Shown here one piece after another: positions 34,585 to 43,325 of a DNA stretch of 64,000 nt. The stretch is taken from positions 33,766 to 97,765 of the forward strand of contig JABLXC010000019.1 in NCBI GenBank assembly GCA_013178185.1. The letters run 5' to 3'. The stretch comes from Anaerolineae bacterium (lineage in GTDB: Bacteria; Chloroflexota; Anaerolineae; Anaerolineales; Anaerolineaceae). A model generated the notes under the pieces. That model did not search any database. It saw only the letters and a list, made by a program, of their open reading frames with translations, and was not told the DNA's origin. The position numbers and the translations under genes are program-made. Numbering within the stretch: position 1 is the stretch's first letter; each line of letters starts with the position of its first letter.

Positions 34585-35319
34585 ATGCCTGAGGATTCAT
34601 TCAAAAACCGTGTCATCCTGGTAGTTGATGACGAAGAACGAATGGCGCGTTTCATCCGGCTAAATTTAGAGCATGATGGTTTTCAAGTGGTTGAGGCATA
34701 CCGTGGTATGCAAGCTATCCAGGCATTGCGGGATAAGCTTCCCGACCTGGTGTTGCTCGATGTGATGATGCCGGACCTTGACGGGTTCGAAGTGCTTAGC
34801 TTGATCCGCGAAACCAGCGGTGTGCCTGTCATTATGTTGACGGCAAAGGGCGAAGAAGATGACCGGGTGCGCGGTTTGGAATTGGGGGCGGATGATTATA
34901 TTACCAAACCTTTCAGTCCGAGGGAACTCGTCAGCAGGGTGAGGGCGGTATTGAGACGAACGGATGCTGCCAGTGGAATGTCTTCACGAGAGCGCCTGAT
35001 TGAAGTTGATGACCGGCTGAAAATAGATTTTGGCCGCCGCGAAGTGTGGGTCGAAAATCGGCTTATCAAGCTTCGTCCTACGGAATATCGTTTGCTTTAT
35101 CATCTTGTGCAAAATGCCGGCTGGGTCATGACCTATGATCAATTGCTCTCGAAAGTTTGGGGGTATGAATACCGTGACGAACCTCATTATGTGCGGTTGT
35201 ACGTAAATTATTTACGCCAAAAACTGGAAAAAGATCCTGCAAACCCCAAATACATCCTGACGGAGAGGGGTGTTGGATATCGGTTTGTAGATTTTCAAAA
35301 ACAAGACTCCGTTTCTTAA
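34585..35319 (+). CDS. OmpR/PhoB-type response regulator, orphan
   Basis: 244 residues from the ATG at 34585, which has AAGGGAG 11 bases upstream; a GTG three codons earlier is too close to that site. The receiver domain has the acidic pair DD (15-16), phospho-acceptor Asp59 (LLDVMMP), Thr86 and Lys108 (ITKPFSP). The C-terminal winged helix (about 145-235) ends ILTERGVGYRF. No histidine kinase is encoded nearby, so its input is unknown; it may receive phosphate from the Ser/Thr kinase or be the output of the operon. Last gene before the terminator. Confidence 0.92.
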   Translation: MPEDSFKNRVILVVDDEERMARFIRLNLEHDGFQVVEAYRGMQAIQALRDKLPDLVLLDVMMPDLDGFEVLSLIRETSGVPVIMLTAKGEEDDRVRGLELGADDYITKPFSPRELVSRVRAVLRRTDAASGMSSRERLIEVDDRLKIDFGRREVWVENRLIKLRPTEYRLLYHLVQNAGWVMTYDQLLSKVWGYEYRDEPHYVRLYVNYLRQKLEKDPANPKYILTERGVGYRFVDFQKQDSVS

Positions 35320-35347
35320 AAGCTGTAAAATTTTTTATAGAAATCTT

Positions 35348-35388
35348 ATACATCGCTTTCAAATTTATTATAAAAGCGGTGTATTTTT
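35348..35388 (+). terminator. Terminator of the kinase operon
   Basis: A 12-base-pair stem (35348-35359 with 35373-35384, one G-T pair), followed by TTTTT. It separates the six-gene operon from hsp20. Confidence 0.8.
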
Positions 35389-35440
35389 GAATTGTAAAAA
35401 TAGAAACCAAAGGTTCTTAGAAAGTCGAAAGGAGGTCAAT

Positions 35441-35884
35441 ATGTCCAATCAATTATCAAGATGGGATCCAGCTCGCGAGTTAATGAACATGAGCCGCGCA
35501 ATGGATCGTTTATTTGAAGAATTTTATGGACGTTCTCCAATTTTGGGAGGCATGGGTACTTTTCCTGCGATTGATATGTACCAGACAGAAAATGAAGTGG
35601 TTGTGAAGGCGACCTTGCCGGGCATGAACCCTGAAGATCTTCAGGTTTCCGTAACCGGAGACGTTCTGACTCTGCGAGGCGAAATTAAGCAGGAGAAGGA
35701 GGTGCCAGGCGACTCTTACCATTTGCGCGAGCGAACTTTTGGCTCGTTCTCCCGTTCGATTCCGCTGCCGGTCCCGGTAGTTGTTGACAAAAGCAAGGCG
35801 GAGTTTGAAAACGGCGTGTTGAACCTGGTGTTGCCAAAGGCAGAAGAAGTCCGGCCCAAGACGATCACGATCAAAGCCAAATAA
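35441..35884 (+). CDS. Hsp20-family small heat shock protein
   Basis: 147 residues from the ATG at 35441, preceded by a perfect AAGGAGG. The short N-terminal arm (DPARELMNMSRAMDRLFEEF) leads to the alpha-crystallin domain (about 42-135) with LPGMNPEDLQVSV, the GSFSRSIPLP strand and GVLNLVLPK; an IxI-type tail motif (ITI) is near the end. It should hold unfolding proteins for refolding by Hsp70, which fits the J-domain protein of the operon just upstream. No CIRCE element is seen. The open frame before the ATG is not coding. Confidence 0.94.
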   Translation: MSNQLSRWDPARELMNMSRAMDRLFEEFYGRSPILGGMGTFPAIDMYQTENEVVVKATLPGMNPEDLQVSVTGDVLTLRGEIKQEKEVPGDSYHLRERTFGSFSRSIPLPVPVVVDKSKAEFENGVLNLVLPKAEEVRPKTITIKAK

Positions 35885-35890
35885 TTTCCC

Positions 35891-35927
35891 TGGTGGCTGT
35901 CCAGGAAATGGGCAGCCACCATTTTTT
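35891..35927 (+). terminator. Terminator of hsp20
   Basis: TGGTGGCTG (35891-35899) pairs with CAGCCACCA (35913-35921), followed by six T (35922-35927). Confidence 0.85.
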
Positions 35928-36046
35928 GAGGATTGAATCCCAGTTTTAAATTTACGGGTTTAGGGAGTATCCAAAGTCAATATTCTGGTAAAATACCTGA
36001 TAATCAGTGGTTTCATATTACTATAAGTTGGTTTCTGAGGAAAAAG

Positions 36047-36400
36047 ATGATAAATGAGCCTATTCATGTGACAGATGCAGCTTTTGAAAAGACGGTTTTG
36101 CAATCTAACGTGCCCGTTATTGTTGATTTTTGGGCGCCTTGGTGTGGACCCTGTAAAATGATTGCGCCGGCGTTAGAAAAACTGGCGAAGGAAAATGCGG
36201 GAAAGCTGCTTGTAGCAAAAGTAAATACCGATGAGAATCCTGTTTGGGCGGAAAAATATGGCGTGCAGGGCATTCCAACTATCCTGTTTGTTTCGCAAGG
36301 AAAGATTATCCACCGACAGACAGGCGCTTTGCCTGAGGGAATGCTGCGAGAGGTTGTTAGTCAGTTTCTCAGCGTGGTAAATGTGCCCCAGAAGGAATGA
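36047..36400 (+). CDS. trxA: Thioredoxin
   Basis: 117 residues from the ATG at 36047 (GAGGAAAAAG before it). The active site WCGPC (Cys33, Cys36), the VDFWAPWCGPCKM strand and GIPT with cis-Pro are all present, so it is a standard cytoplasmic disulfide reductase. The open frame runs 38 codons upstream but that part lacks a ribosome site. A TAAAAT box near 35990 may be its -10. It has its own terminator. Confidence 0.95.
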   Translation: MINEPIHVTDAAFEKTVLQSNVPVIVDFWAPWCGPCKMIAPALEKLAKENAGKLLVAKVNTDENPVWAEKYGVQGIPTILFVSQGKIIHRQTGALPEGMLREVVSQFLSVVNVPQKE

Positions 36401-36418
36401 CCATTCTTTGATTATTAT

Positions 36419-36454
36419 CGCCGGAAGCTGCAAAAATAACTTCCGGCGTTTTTT
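36419..36454 (+). terminator. Terminator of trxA
   Basis: A perfect 9-base-pair stem CGCCGGAAG (36419-36427) with CTTCCGGCG (36440-36448) followed by six T. It ends just before the convergent murA stop. Confidence 0.87.
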
Positions 36455-36455
36455 A

Positions 36456-37736
36456 TTATGCGGCTGTTCGGACAATTTTGGCACCAAGGGCGGCCAGTTT
36501 TTGATCAACTTTTTCGTAGCCGCGGTCAATTTGCCCTACATTTCGAATGATTGATTGCCCCTGAGCGGAAAGTGCTGCCAACAGCAGCGCCATCCCTGCT
36601 CGAATATCGGGGCTTTCCATTTTCTCGCTGTATAACCGGGTTGGCCCCTGGACGATGCAGCGATGCGGGTCGCACAGCACAATTTGAGCGCCCATACCGA
36701 CCAGTTTATCAGTGAAGAACATCCTGCTAGGGTACATCCAGTCATGGAAAAGAACGGAGCCGCGCGATTGAGTTGCAATCACAATCGCGATGCTCATCAA
36801 GTCTGTGGGAAAAGCAGGCCAGGGCATCACGCTGATTTCAGGGATCATCCCGCCCAGGTCTTGAGCAACGGTGAGCGGCTGTTCAGATGGCACGATAATA
36901 TCCTGATCCTCGACTTCCCACTGGACCCCGAGCCGTCCTAAAACCAGCCGGATCATATCCAGGTAGCCAGGGGCAGCGTTCTTGATGCGGATTTCTCCGT
37001 GGGTTACTACAGTAGCCCCTATGAAACTTACCACCTCAAGATAATCGGGGCCGATCGTGAATTCGCCACCGTGAAGCTGTGGGATGCCATCGATATGAAG
37101 GGTGTTGGAACCGATATTTGTTATCTTTGCTCCCAAACTATTTAGAAAATGGCAAAGCTCCTGAACATGGGGTTCAGAGGCGGCATTGCGTATGGTGGAT
37201 TTACCCCTGGCGGTCACGCACGCCATGATCGCGTTTTCAGTCGCGGTTACGCTGGCTTCATCCAGGAGGATATCCGCTCCCCTAAGCTGATCGGCTTGAA
37301 AGTGGAAAGAGCGGTCGTAATTTACCTTTGCGCCGAGTTTTTGTAAAGCGAGAATGTGCGTATCGACCCTGCGGCGGCCAATGACATCGCCTCCGGGGGG
37401 GGGCAAGTGCAGCTCGCCGACTCGCGCTGTCATAGGGCCGGCTAGCAAAATGGAAGCCCTGATTTTACGGCACAGCTCCGGGTCGAGGTCCGCGGGATGA
37501 ATTTCGGGAGCCTGGATGCGCCAGGTATGATCATCTAGCGTGGTGATGCTCACGCCGAGGCTTTCAATCAGGGAGCGCATGGCGACAACATCCAAAATAT
37601 TGGGTACGTTATGCAAGATTATGGGTTCATCGGTCAACAGGCAGGCAGCCAAAAGCGGCAAGGCTGCATTTTTATTCCCAGAAGGGATGATTTCCCCTTT
37701 AAGAGGTATTCCTCCCTCGATGATGAACTTCTCCAT
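36456..37736 (-). CDS. murA: UDP-GlcNAc 1-carboxyvinyltransferase with Asp in the active-site loop
   Basis: 426 residues; first committed step of peptidoglycan synthesis. The substrate-binding SGNKNAALPLLAA (19-31) is normal, as are the two inverse alpha/beta domains. In the catalytic loop, usually PGGC-x-IG-x-R-x-VD, this protein reads PGGDVIGRRRVD: the Cys that fosfomycin attacks is Asp117. This Cys-to-Asp form is active and fosfomycin-resistant in Mycobacterium and Chlamydia. GGAGG lies 8 bases before the ATG, and a good promoter lies about 130 bases upstream. A run of nine G (37395-37403) falls in this loop but the frame is intact. Confidence 0.95.
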   Translation of the reverse strand: MEKFIIEGGIPLKGEIIPSGNKNAALPLLAACLLTDEPIILHNVPNILDVVAMRSLIESLGVSITTLDDHTWRIQAPEIHPADLDPELCRKIRASILLAGPMTARVGELHLPPPGGDVIGRRRVDTHILALQKLGAKVNYDRSFHFQADQLRGADILLDEASVTATENAIMACVTARGKSTIRNAASEPHVQELCHFLNSLGAKITNIGSNTLHIDGIPQLHGGEFTIGPDYLEVVSFIGATVVTHGEIRIKNAAPGYLDMIRLVLGRLGVQWEVEDQDIIVPSEQPLTVAQDLGGMIPEISVMPWPAFPTDLMSIAIVIATQSRGSVLFHDWMYPSRMFFTDKLVGMGAQIVLCDPHRCIVQGPTRLYSEKMESPDIRAGMALLLAALSAQGQSIIRNVGQIDRGYEKVDQKLAALGAKIVRTAA

Positions 37737-38012
37737 AAATATAAACCTCCAAGCGATGTGGTTTTACTCGTTGCGGTACCTCGAATTACAGACCAAAATG
37801 GCTATTTTTCCTGGAATCTGCCATCGAACTTGCTGAGATTTCTGAATTTTCCTGCCCCGTGATTAAGTATATCTCATTTTTAAGAACGCTGGCAATTTCA
37901 GAGATCAGCGGTTGTGTTCTGACCGAAGCTCACGCGACTGCCACAATATGAGGGTGGGAATGGGGCTACCGTTCAGTGGCAGGAACCACGAAATGCCTAG
38001 GTTTGGTAGGGA
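37737..38012. other. Intergenic region upstream of murA
   Basis: 276 bases between the DUF255 stop and the murA start. It contains the murA promoter and its leader of about 120 bases. I see no open frame with a ribosome site, no tRNA and no recognised riboswitch. Short open frames here on the plus strand lack coding features. Confidence 0.5.
37866..37895 (-). promoter_or_regulatory. Candidate promoter of murA
   Basis: Minus strand TTGCCA (37890-37895, 5 of 6), 18-base spacer, TATACT (37866-37871, 5 of 6). Confidence 0.62.
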
Positions 38013-40070
38013 TCAGGACAAGACATTCAACTGTTCCAAAAGCTCGCCTGGTTCAACAACAGGTTTCTTGCACACGAATTCTCTGCACACATAAGCGGTG
38101 GTCTTTTCGTCGAGCGGTGTTTTGTGCTGGAGCAGAGCTGGCGCTGAATTTGGAGGCGGAAACCTTGAGCCTGCCACGGTTCTATGCGGCCAGTAATTTG
38201 AATTGACCAATGCGATCAAAGGATCGGTGGATGGATCGACTGAGGTAGGCCAAACGATTGCGATCTGTTGCCGGGGGCCGACAGCAAAATCGAGTGCTTG
38301 AAGCCAAAAGGAAAAAGCACGGGGATACTGTCGCATTGCCGGCTGCATGGCAATAAGGACGCGCTCGGCTTTTTCGCGCCAATCGGATCGGTAAGATAGC
38401 TCTGCCAGTTTCAGCAGCACCATGATCGCCATAGCGTTGCCGGAAGGAGTGGCATTATCTTGCAAGTCTTTTGGACGCAGAATGAGGGTTTCTTGATCGG
38501 ACTGTGTATCGAAAAAACCTCCGTCGGGATCCGAGAATAATAGCAGCATTTTTTCGGCCAATTCTACAGCAGTGGAATACCAGCGGGGATCAAAGTCAGC
38601 TTCGTACAAAGAAAGCAAGGCGAGGCTCAAAGCAGCATAATCTTCCAGGTAAGCAGGCACCTTTGCTTTTCCATCTCGCCAGGAACGAAACAGAATACCG
38701 TCTTGGAGACAAGCGTTCAAGAGAAAATTCGCGGCACTTTGGGCTGTAGCCAGAGATTCAGCATGAGCCAGATAACGGCCACTTTCAGCGAAAGCTCGGA
38801 TTGCAAGCGCGTTCCAGCATATCAGGACCTTATCATCGGTCACAGGCCTGACCCGCCGACGACGGGCTTCTCGCAATACATTCATCAGGTTTTTAATGCG
38901 TTCTTCATGGTCTGCGTTTTGGGAAGCCGATTGCGAAACCTGGTTCTCCTCATCCAGTTCCCAAGGGCGCTGGAGAATATTTTTTCCTTCAAAATTGCCC
39001 TGGGGCGAGATGTCAAAATTCAGCTCCAACAGCCGGATGTCCTCCGGGGTTTTAATCAGGTCGCAGATCTCGCTGTATTCCCAGGTGTAGAACTTGCCTT
39101 CTTCGCCTTCAGAATCAGCATCCAGGCTGCTGAAAAAGCCCCCGCTGGTATGCCTCATTTCTGCCTGCATAAATTGGAGTGTTTCTACGCAGGTTTCTCT
39201 AAAGCGGGGGTTGCTGGTTTGCTTGTACGCATGAAGATATGTGAGCGCAAGCTGGGCGTTATCGTAGAGCATCTTCTCGAAATGAGGGACCAGCCAGAGA
39301 GGGTCGGTGCTGTAACGGTGAAACCCTCCGCCAACCAGGTCGTACATACCGCCGCGATGCATGGCTTTAAGAGCATGAACCGCAACGTCCATCGCCTTAG
39401 CGTTGCCGCGAGCGGCCTGAGAGAACAAAAAGTCGATCGTCATTGGCATTGGAAACTTAGGAGCAGGCCCCCAGCCGCCGTACTTCCAGTCGTAACTGCT
39501 TATCAGGATCTCGGTCGCCTTCTCTAACGGTTCCGGGTCTACAGAACCCTCCCCGACAAGAGATAAGCCTGTATTTTCTTGCAGGCGTTGGAACAGTTGT
39601 TGAGCAGCTTCTGTTACTTCGCTCCTTTTCTCCTGCCAGATCGAAACGATGCCACTCAGAATTTCGGGGAATGATGGCATGCCGTACCTGCGGTGCGGTG
39701 GAAAGTACGTGCCACCAAAAAAAGGCCGGCCTTCGGGCGTCAGAAAAACGCTCATCGGCCAGCCTCCCTGGCCTGTCATCGCTACAACGGCTGACATGTA
39801 AATTGAATCGAGATCTGGGCGCTCCTCGCGATCCACTTTGATATTCACAAAATGCTGGTTTAGAATCTCGGCAATTTCCGGGTTTTCAAAAGATTCATGC
39901 GCCATTACATGACACCAATGGCAGGCCGTGTAGCCAATGCTGAGGAAGATTGGTTTATCCTCCTTTTGCGCTTTTTCCAGCGCTTCTGGCCCCCAGGGAT
40001 ACCAGTTTACAGGGTTATGGGCGTGTTGCAGTAAATAGGGAGACGTTTCGTCTATTAACTTATTTGGCAA
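38013..40070 (-). CDS. DUF255 thioredoxin-domain protein (YyaL/SPATA20 family)
   Basis: 685 residues. The thioredoxin-like DUF255 domain (about 1-165) begins [17 protein letters not shown] and has the [10 protein letters not shown] active-site-like motif (Cys50, Cys53), [10 protein letters not shown] and [11 protein letters not shown]. The rest is an (alpha/alpha)6 barrel like that of N-acylglucosamine epimerases or glycosidases ([45 protein letters not shown] repeat). The family is widespread; its reaction is not established. It is monocistronic, with murA downstream. Confidence 0.93.
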   Translation of the reverse strand: MPNKLIDETSPYLLQHAHNPVNWYPWGPEALEKAQKEDKPIFLSIGYTACHWCHVMAHESFENPEIAEILNQHFVNIKVDREERPDLDSIYMSAVVAMTGQGGWPMSVFLTPEGRPFFGGTYFPPHRRYGMPSFPEILSGIVSIWQEKRSEVTEAAQQLFQRLQENTGLSLVGEGSVDPEPLEKATEILISSYDWKYGGWGPAPKFPMPMTIDFLFSQAARGNAKAMDVAVHALKAMHRGGMYDLVGGGFHRYSTDPLWLVPHFEKMLYDNAQLALTYLHAYKQTSNPRFRETCVETLQFMQAEMRHTSGGFFSSLDADSEGEEGKFYTWEYSEICDLIKTPEDIRLLELNFDISPQGNFEGKNILQRPWELDEENQVSQSASQNADHEERIKNLMNVLREARRRRVRPVTDDKVLICWNALAIRAFAESGRYLAHAESLATAQSAANFLLNACLQDGILFRSWRDGKAKVPAYLEDYAALSLALLSLYEADFDPRWYSTAVELAEKMLLLFSDPDGGFFDTQSDQETLILRPKDLQDNATPSGNAMAIMVLLKLAELSYRSDWREKAERVLIAMQPAMRQYPRAFSFWLQALDFAVGPRQQIAIVWPTSVDPSTDPLIALVNSNYWPHRTVAGSRFPPPNSAPALLQHKTPLDEKTTAYVCREFVCKKPVVEPGELLEQLNVLS

Positions 40071-40152
40071 GGGTGACTCCTTGATCTGCCACTAAGCTCT
40101 ATAATTATGACCTACAATGTATTATTTTACCCGAAACCTTTGATGATTTGCG

Positions 40153-42489
40153 TTATGCGTTCTCTTCGTCGATGTATCGCGATAACTGGTCAGGTTCAGC
40201 GCGGCGGTAGTATTCTCTGAAGGCGGCGGTTTCTTTGAGGAGAGCGGTGAGGGTGCGTTCAATTTCCGGCAAGCGGGAAAGCTGTGCGCGGCCAGGAGAG
40301 AAGATTTTCAGGCGTTGATCCGGCTCGATCGAGAATTCAACCAACCCTTTTGCCGACAGCCATTCCAGCCCCAACTTTACTGTCGCTTCTCTCTGGTTGG
40401 TGGCGCCGACCAATTCGGGGAAAGGGGCGTATCCCTGGCGCGCGGCGATGATATGCTTGACCAGGCCGCTCAGGCGGGTTAAAAAGACGTTGGGATGGTC
40501 GATCGGCATTGCTAGCGCCAATAATACTACCTGGGCTGGCGAGGCGCTTTTAATGATACTGACAAGCTCGTCTTTGCCCGGTGGGCTGTTCCACAATGCC
40601 AGGGTGGCACAAGCTGTCAGGTTGTGCCTGCCGATGCCTGGGATGTCTTCCGAGGGTTCCCCTTCTCTCCAGATCAATACCCCCTCAAGGTGTTCGAGCT
40701 GGCGGAAAGCCTCTTCGGGATCTTGAATTTGACGAAGGTCGATGAAAGTCGCTTTGGGTTTTGCAACCGGTTCTACCCGTATTACTTCTTCAGTAATCCG
40801 TTCATCGATCCAGGTGATTTGGAGTTCACGTTGCCCGCGAAAATTGACGGCGCGGGCAGTATAGGCGAGATCGAATCGCCCATCCGGTAACGCAAGCCCT
40901 GCGCCGTTCCACTTGATGATCGCTTGTTCAGCGCCAGTATCATCTTCTACGATGACTTTAAGATGCTCATTTCCGCGCCCAATGATTTGGAGACCTTTGA
41001 TCTTCAGCCCGCTCGCTGCCAGGGTGACAGGGGGGTTGCCCGGGCCAAACGGCGATAGACGATCAATGGACTTAACCAGGTTCAATGAAAGCTGGCGCAA
41101 AGGCACGTAGGCATCTATTACGGTTTGCACCTTCAGAGGAGTCTTCTGGATCATCTGAGCAACTGTTTGGGAAAGCTCCCGGCGAAACTCAGGGATATTT
41201 TCAGATTGGATACCCAGTCCGGCGGCCATGGGATGGCCGCCGAAGCCCACCAGCAGGCGACTGGCGGATGCGATTGCCTCTGTGATGTGAATGCCTTCGA
41301 CCGAGCGGGCTGATCCACGCGCTATTTCGCCGGGGGGGTTGGAAAGGAGGACTACCGGGCGGTGATACTGTTCCACCAAGCGGCTGGCGACGATGCCGAT
41401 GACTCCGGCAGGCCACTCCGGATGGTTTAGAACAAGGACGGGAAGATCCAGCCAGGCCGGGTTGTTCTCGATTTGAATCTGGGCGGCCTGGAAAACCTGG
41501 TCGCAGAGCAGTTTCCGGCGGGCGTTGAGCCCTTCGAGCTGCATTGCGAAGACCCTGGCTTGCTCCATATCCGCTGTCTGAAAGAACTCGACGATTGAAT
41601 TGGCGTCGCCCAGGCGTCCCAAAGCGTTCAAACGGGGGGCTAGAAGGAAGCTGATCTGTTCTTCTGTGAGATCATCGGGCTTTGTGTTCGTGGTTTCCAG
41701 GATGGCGGATAGGGCAGGGCGTTGAGTATTACGGATTTCCTGCAGGCCTTTCCATACCAGAAAGCGATTGTCTCGCTTGAGGACTGCCAGATCTGCAATG
41801 GTTCCTAAAGCCACCAGATCCAAATCGCGATCCAATTCTTGTAAACGTCCAGCCTGGCGGTGCAGCTCCTCAACCAGTTTGAAGGCGCAACCTACACCGC
41901 ACAAGTAAAATAAGGGATGGCCGCTGGAAAGGCGCTGCGGATTGACGATGGCAAAGGCAGGCGGCAATTGCTGAGGCAGAGTGTGGTGGTCGGTGATGAT
42001 AACATCGATCCGCTGTTGATTGGCATACTGTACGGCGTCGTTGGCTGTAATGCCAGTGTCGCAGGTGACAATCAGTCTGGCGCCTGCTGCGAGCATTCTT
42101 TGCAGGCCACCGATATTAACGCCATGAGATTCGGAAGCGCGGATGGGAATGTGATAGATCGTTTCTGCTCCTAGCCTTCTTAGAGAAGATACCAGCAATG
42201 TTGTTGCTGTCTGTCCGTCGACATCAAAGTCGCCCCATACCCCAATCCGTTCACCCTTTTGGATGGCCGTTTGAATGCGGTCGGCGGCAATTTCCAGATC
42301 GGGCAATTCTACCGGCGCAGCCGGAAGATACAGGTCTGGATTTAGAAATACCCTGGCTTCGGCGGGAGATCCTATCCCGCGCCGGAGGAGCGCTTCGGCC
42401 AGGAAGGTGTCGCCGCCGGTTTCTTTCAGGAGGCTGTCTGGTACTGCCACCGGCGATGGGTCTATCCACAGGCGTTCGATGGCGTTCAA
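40153..42489 (-). CDS. recJ: Single-stranded-DNA exonuclease RecJ
   Basis: 778 residues; 5'-3' exonuclease in recombination and mismatch repair. The DHH phosphoesterase motifs are present: GDFDVDGQTA (about 81-90), CDTGI, TDHHTLP and CGVGCAFKL, then the DHHA1 motif VGFGGHPMAAG and an OB-fold. It is about 200 residues longer than E. coli RecJ because of a C-terminal domain like that of Bacillus/Deinococcus RecJ, including a helical end (about 690-770). Its ATG overlaps the stop of the nuclease gene (ATGA), so it is the last gene of the DNA-end-processing run. Confidence 0.94.
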   Translation of the reverse strand: MNAIERLWIDPSPVAVPDSLLKETGGDTFLAEALLRRGIGSPAEARVFLNPDLYLPAAPVELPDLEIAADRIQTAIQKGERIGVWGDFDVDGQTATTLLVSSLRRLGAETIYHIPIRASESHGVNIGGLQRMLAAGARLIVTCDTGITANDAVQYANQQRIDVIITDHHTLPQQLPPAFAIVNPQRLSSGHPLFYLCGVGCAFKLVEELHRQAGRLQELDRDLDLVALGTIADLAVLKRDNRFLVWKGLQEIRNTQRPALSAILETTNTKPDDLTEEQISFLLAPRLNALGRLGDANSIVEFFQTADMEQARVFAMQLEGLNARRKLLCDQVFQAAQIQIENNPAWLDLPVLVLNHPEWPAGVIGIVASRLVEQYHRPVVLLSNPPGEIARGSARSVEGIHITEAIASASRLLVGFGGHPMAAGLGIQSENIPEFRRELSQTVAQMIQKTPLKVQTVIDAYVPLRQLSLNLVKSIDRLSPFGPGNPPVTLAASGLKIKGLQIIGRGNEHLKVIVEDDTGAEQAIIKWNGAGLALPDGRFDLAYTARAVNFRGQRELQITWIDERITEEVIRVEPVAKPKATFIDLRQIQDPEEAFRQLEHLEGVLIWREGEPSEDIPGIGRHNLTACATLALWNSPPGKDELVSIIKSASPAQVVLLALAMPIDHPNVFLTRLSGLVKHIIAARQGYAPFPELVGATNQREATVKLGLEWLSAKGLVEFSIEPDQRLKIFSPGRAQLSRLPEIERTLTALLKETAAFREYYRRAEPDQLSRYIDEENA

Positions 42490-43325
42490 AAAGCGATTTC
42501 CCCAATTTGATCGAAATCAATGTCATGGAAGCCTTCGCCATTCCCGATTTCCAGGGCTTCTTCTTCCAGTTCGCGCCAGTCTCCGGCGGTATCACCGCGA
42601 TTGCATAAGGAGCGGTAATTGCAGAAACGGCATTTTCTTTCATCGTCTGTCATCAGGAACCTGCCAGCAGGAATGCCGGAAATTTCGCGAGCCAGTTTTG
42701 TGAAGTCTTCTCGGTCTTTCTGGTACTTTTCTTGCGAATAATGAATTTCTTCGATCTGGCCTGGAAAATTTGCAAACCAGTAAATCATTTCTACCTGGTC
42801 CGGCAGCAGGGGCTCGCCGTTGTTCAGGCTGTTTCCTGCCTGGACGAGCAAAAATGGGTACAGACGGGATTGGATATCGTTCTTCAAAAGTTTGGAAGGC
42901 GGCCTGTGTGTAGAGGTTTTCCAATCCACAATAACCCACCGCTGGCCTGGCGAGCCTGCCAGAAGATCAAGTTTTGCAAGGAAGCGATACCTTTCCCAGG
43001 AGGCGGAGATCATTTTTTCTGGGTGTCGGTTTTGAGGAAGCGTGTCCAGCAGGCCGGAGCGGTTAAAGGCATCCCACCATTCCCTCAGCTCTTTGCTTCT
43101 CAGAGAGGAGGTCAGCAAATCCGGCGGGATTCCGATGAAAAGCTGGTGGAGCAAGTGGTGAAACTGTTCTCCGAGCATTATGTGGCGTTCCTGTTCCAGG
43201 ATAGGTTCGCTGAGGGGAGCCGGCCATTTTACTTTTTGCAGGTGCCGCAGTTCAAAACGGCGTGGGCAATCGAAGTAATCCTTGAGACTGCTCTGACTGA
43301 AGTGAAAATCAGGAGGAAGTGGCAT
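42486..43325 (-). CDS. RecB/AddB-type PD-(D/E)XK nuclease with Fe-S staple
   Basis: 279 residues from the ATG at 43325 (GGAAAG 8 bases upstream; the earlier ATG at 43358 has no site). It has a RecB-family nuclease fold: His57 (GEQFHHLLH), Asp120 (AKLDLL) and the Asp134-Trp-Lys136 core (IVDWKT), then QSRLYPFLL. Four Cys placed as in AddB and Cas4-type Fe-S nucleases are Cys20 (FDCPRRF) and Cys232, Cys235, Cys241 (CRFCNYRSLC). It is normally the C-terminal domain of AddB or AddA, but is a separate protein here. It overlaps the helicase upstream by 17 bases and recJ downstream by 4. Confidence 0.88.
   Translation of the reverse strand: MPLPPDFHFSQSSLKDYFDCPRRFELRHLQKVKWPAPLSEPILEQERHIMLGEQFHHLLHQLFIGIPPDLLTSSLRSKELREWWDAFNRSGLLDTLPQNRHPEKMISASWERYRFLAKLDLLAGSPGQRWVIVDWKTSTHRPPSKLLKNDIQSRLYPFLLVQAGNSLNNGEPLLPDQVEMIYWFANFPGQIEEIHYSQEKYQKDREDFTKLAREISGIPAGRFLMTDDERKCRFCNYRSLCNRGDTAGDWRELEEEALEIGNGEGFHDIDFDQIGEIAF

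Noticed and set aside
37395..37403. Run of nine G in murA as a phase-variation or frameshift site
   Set aside because: The frame is intact (PPPGG) and murA is essential, so on/off switching is unlikely; sequencing error cannot be excluded but would break the gene.
37737..38012. Small RNA or riboswitch upstream of murA
   Set aside because: Some self-complementary patches, but no known family pattern and no terminator-like stem.
38703..39527. Long plus-strand open frame (274 codons)
   Set aside because: Antisense to the DUF255 gene; composition is that of a shadow frame.
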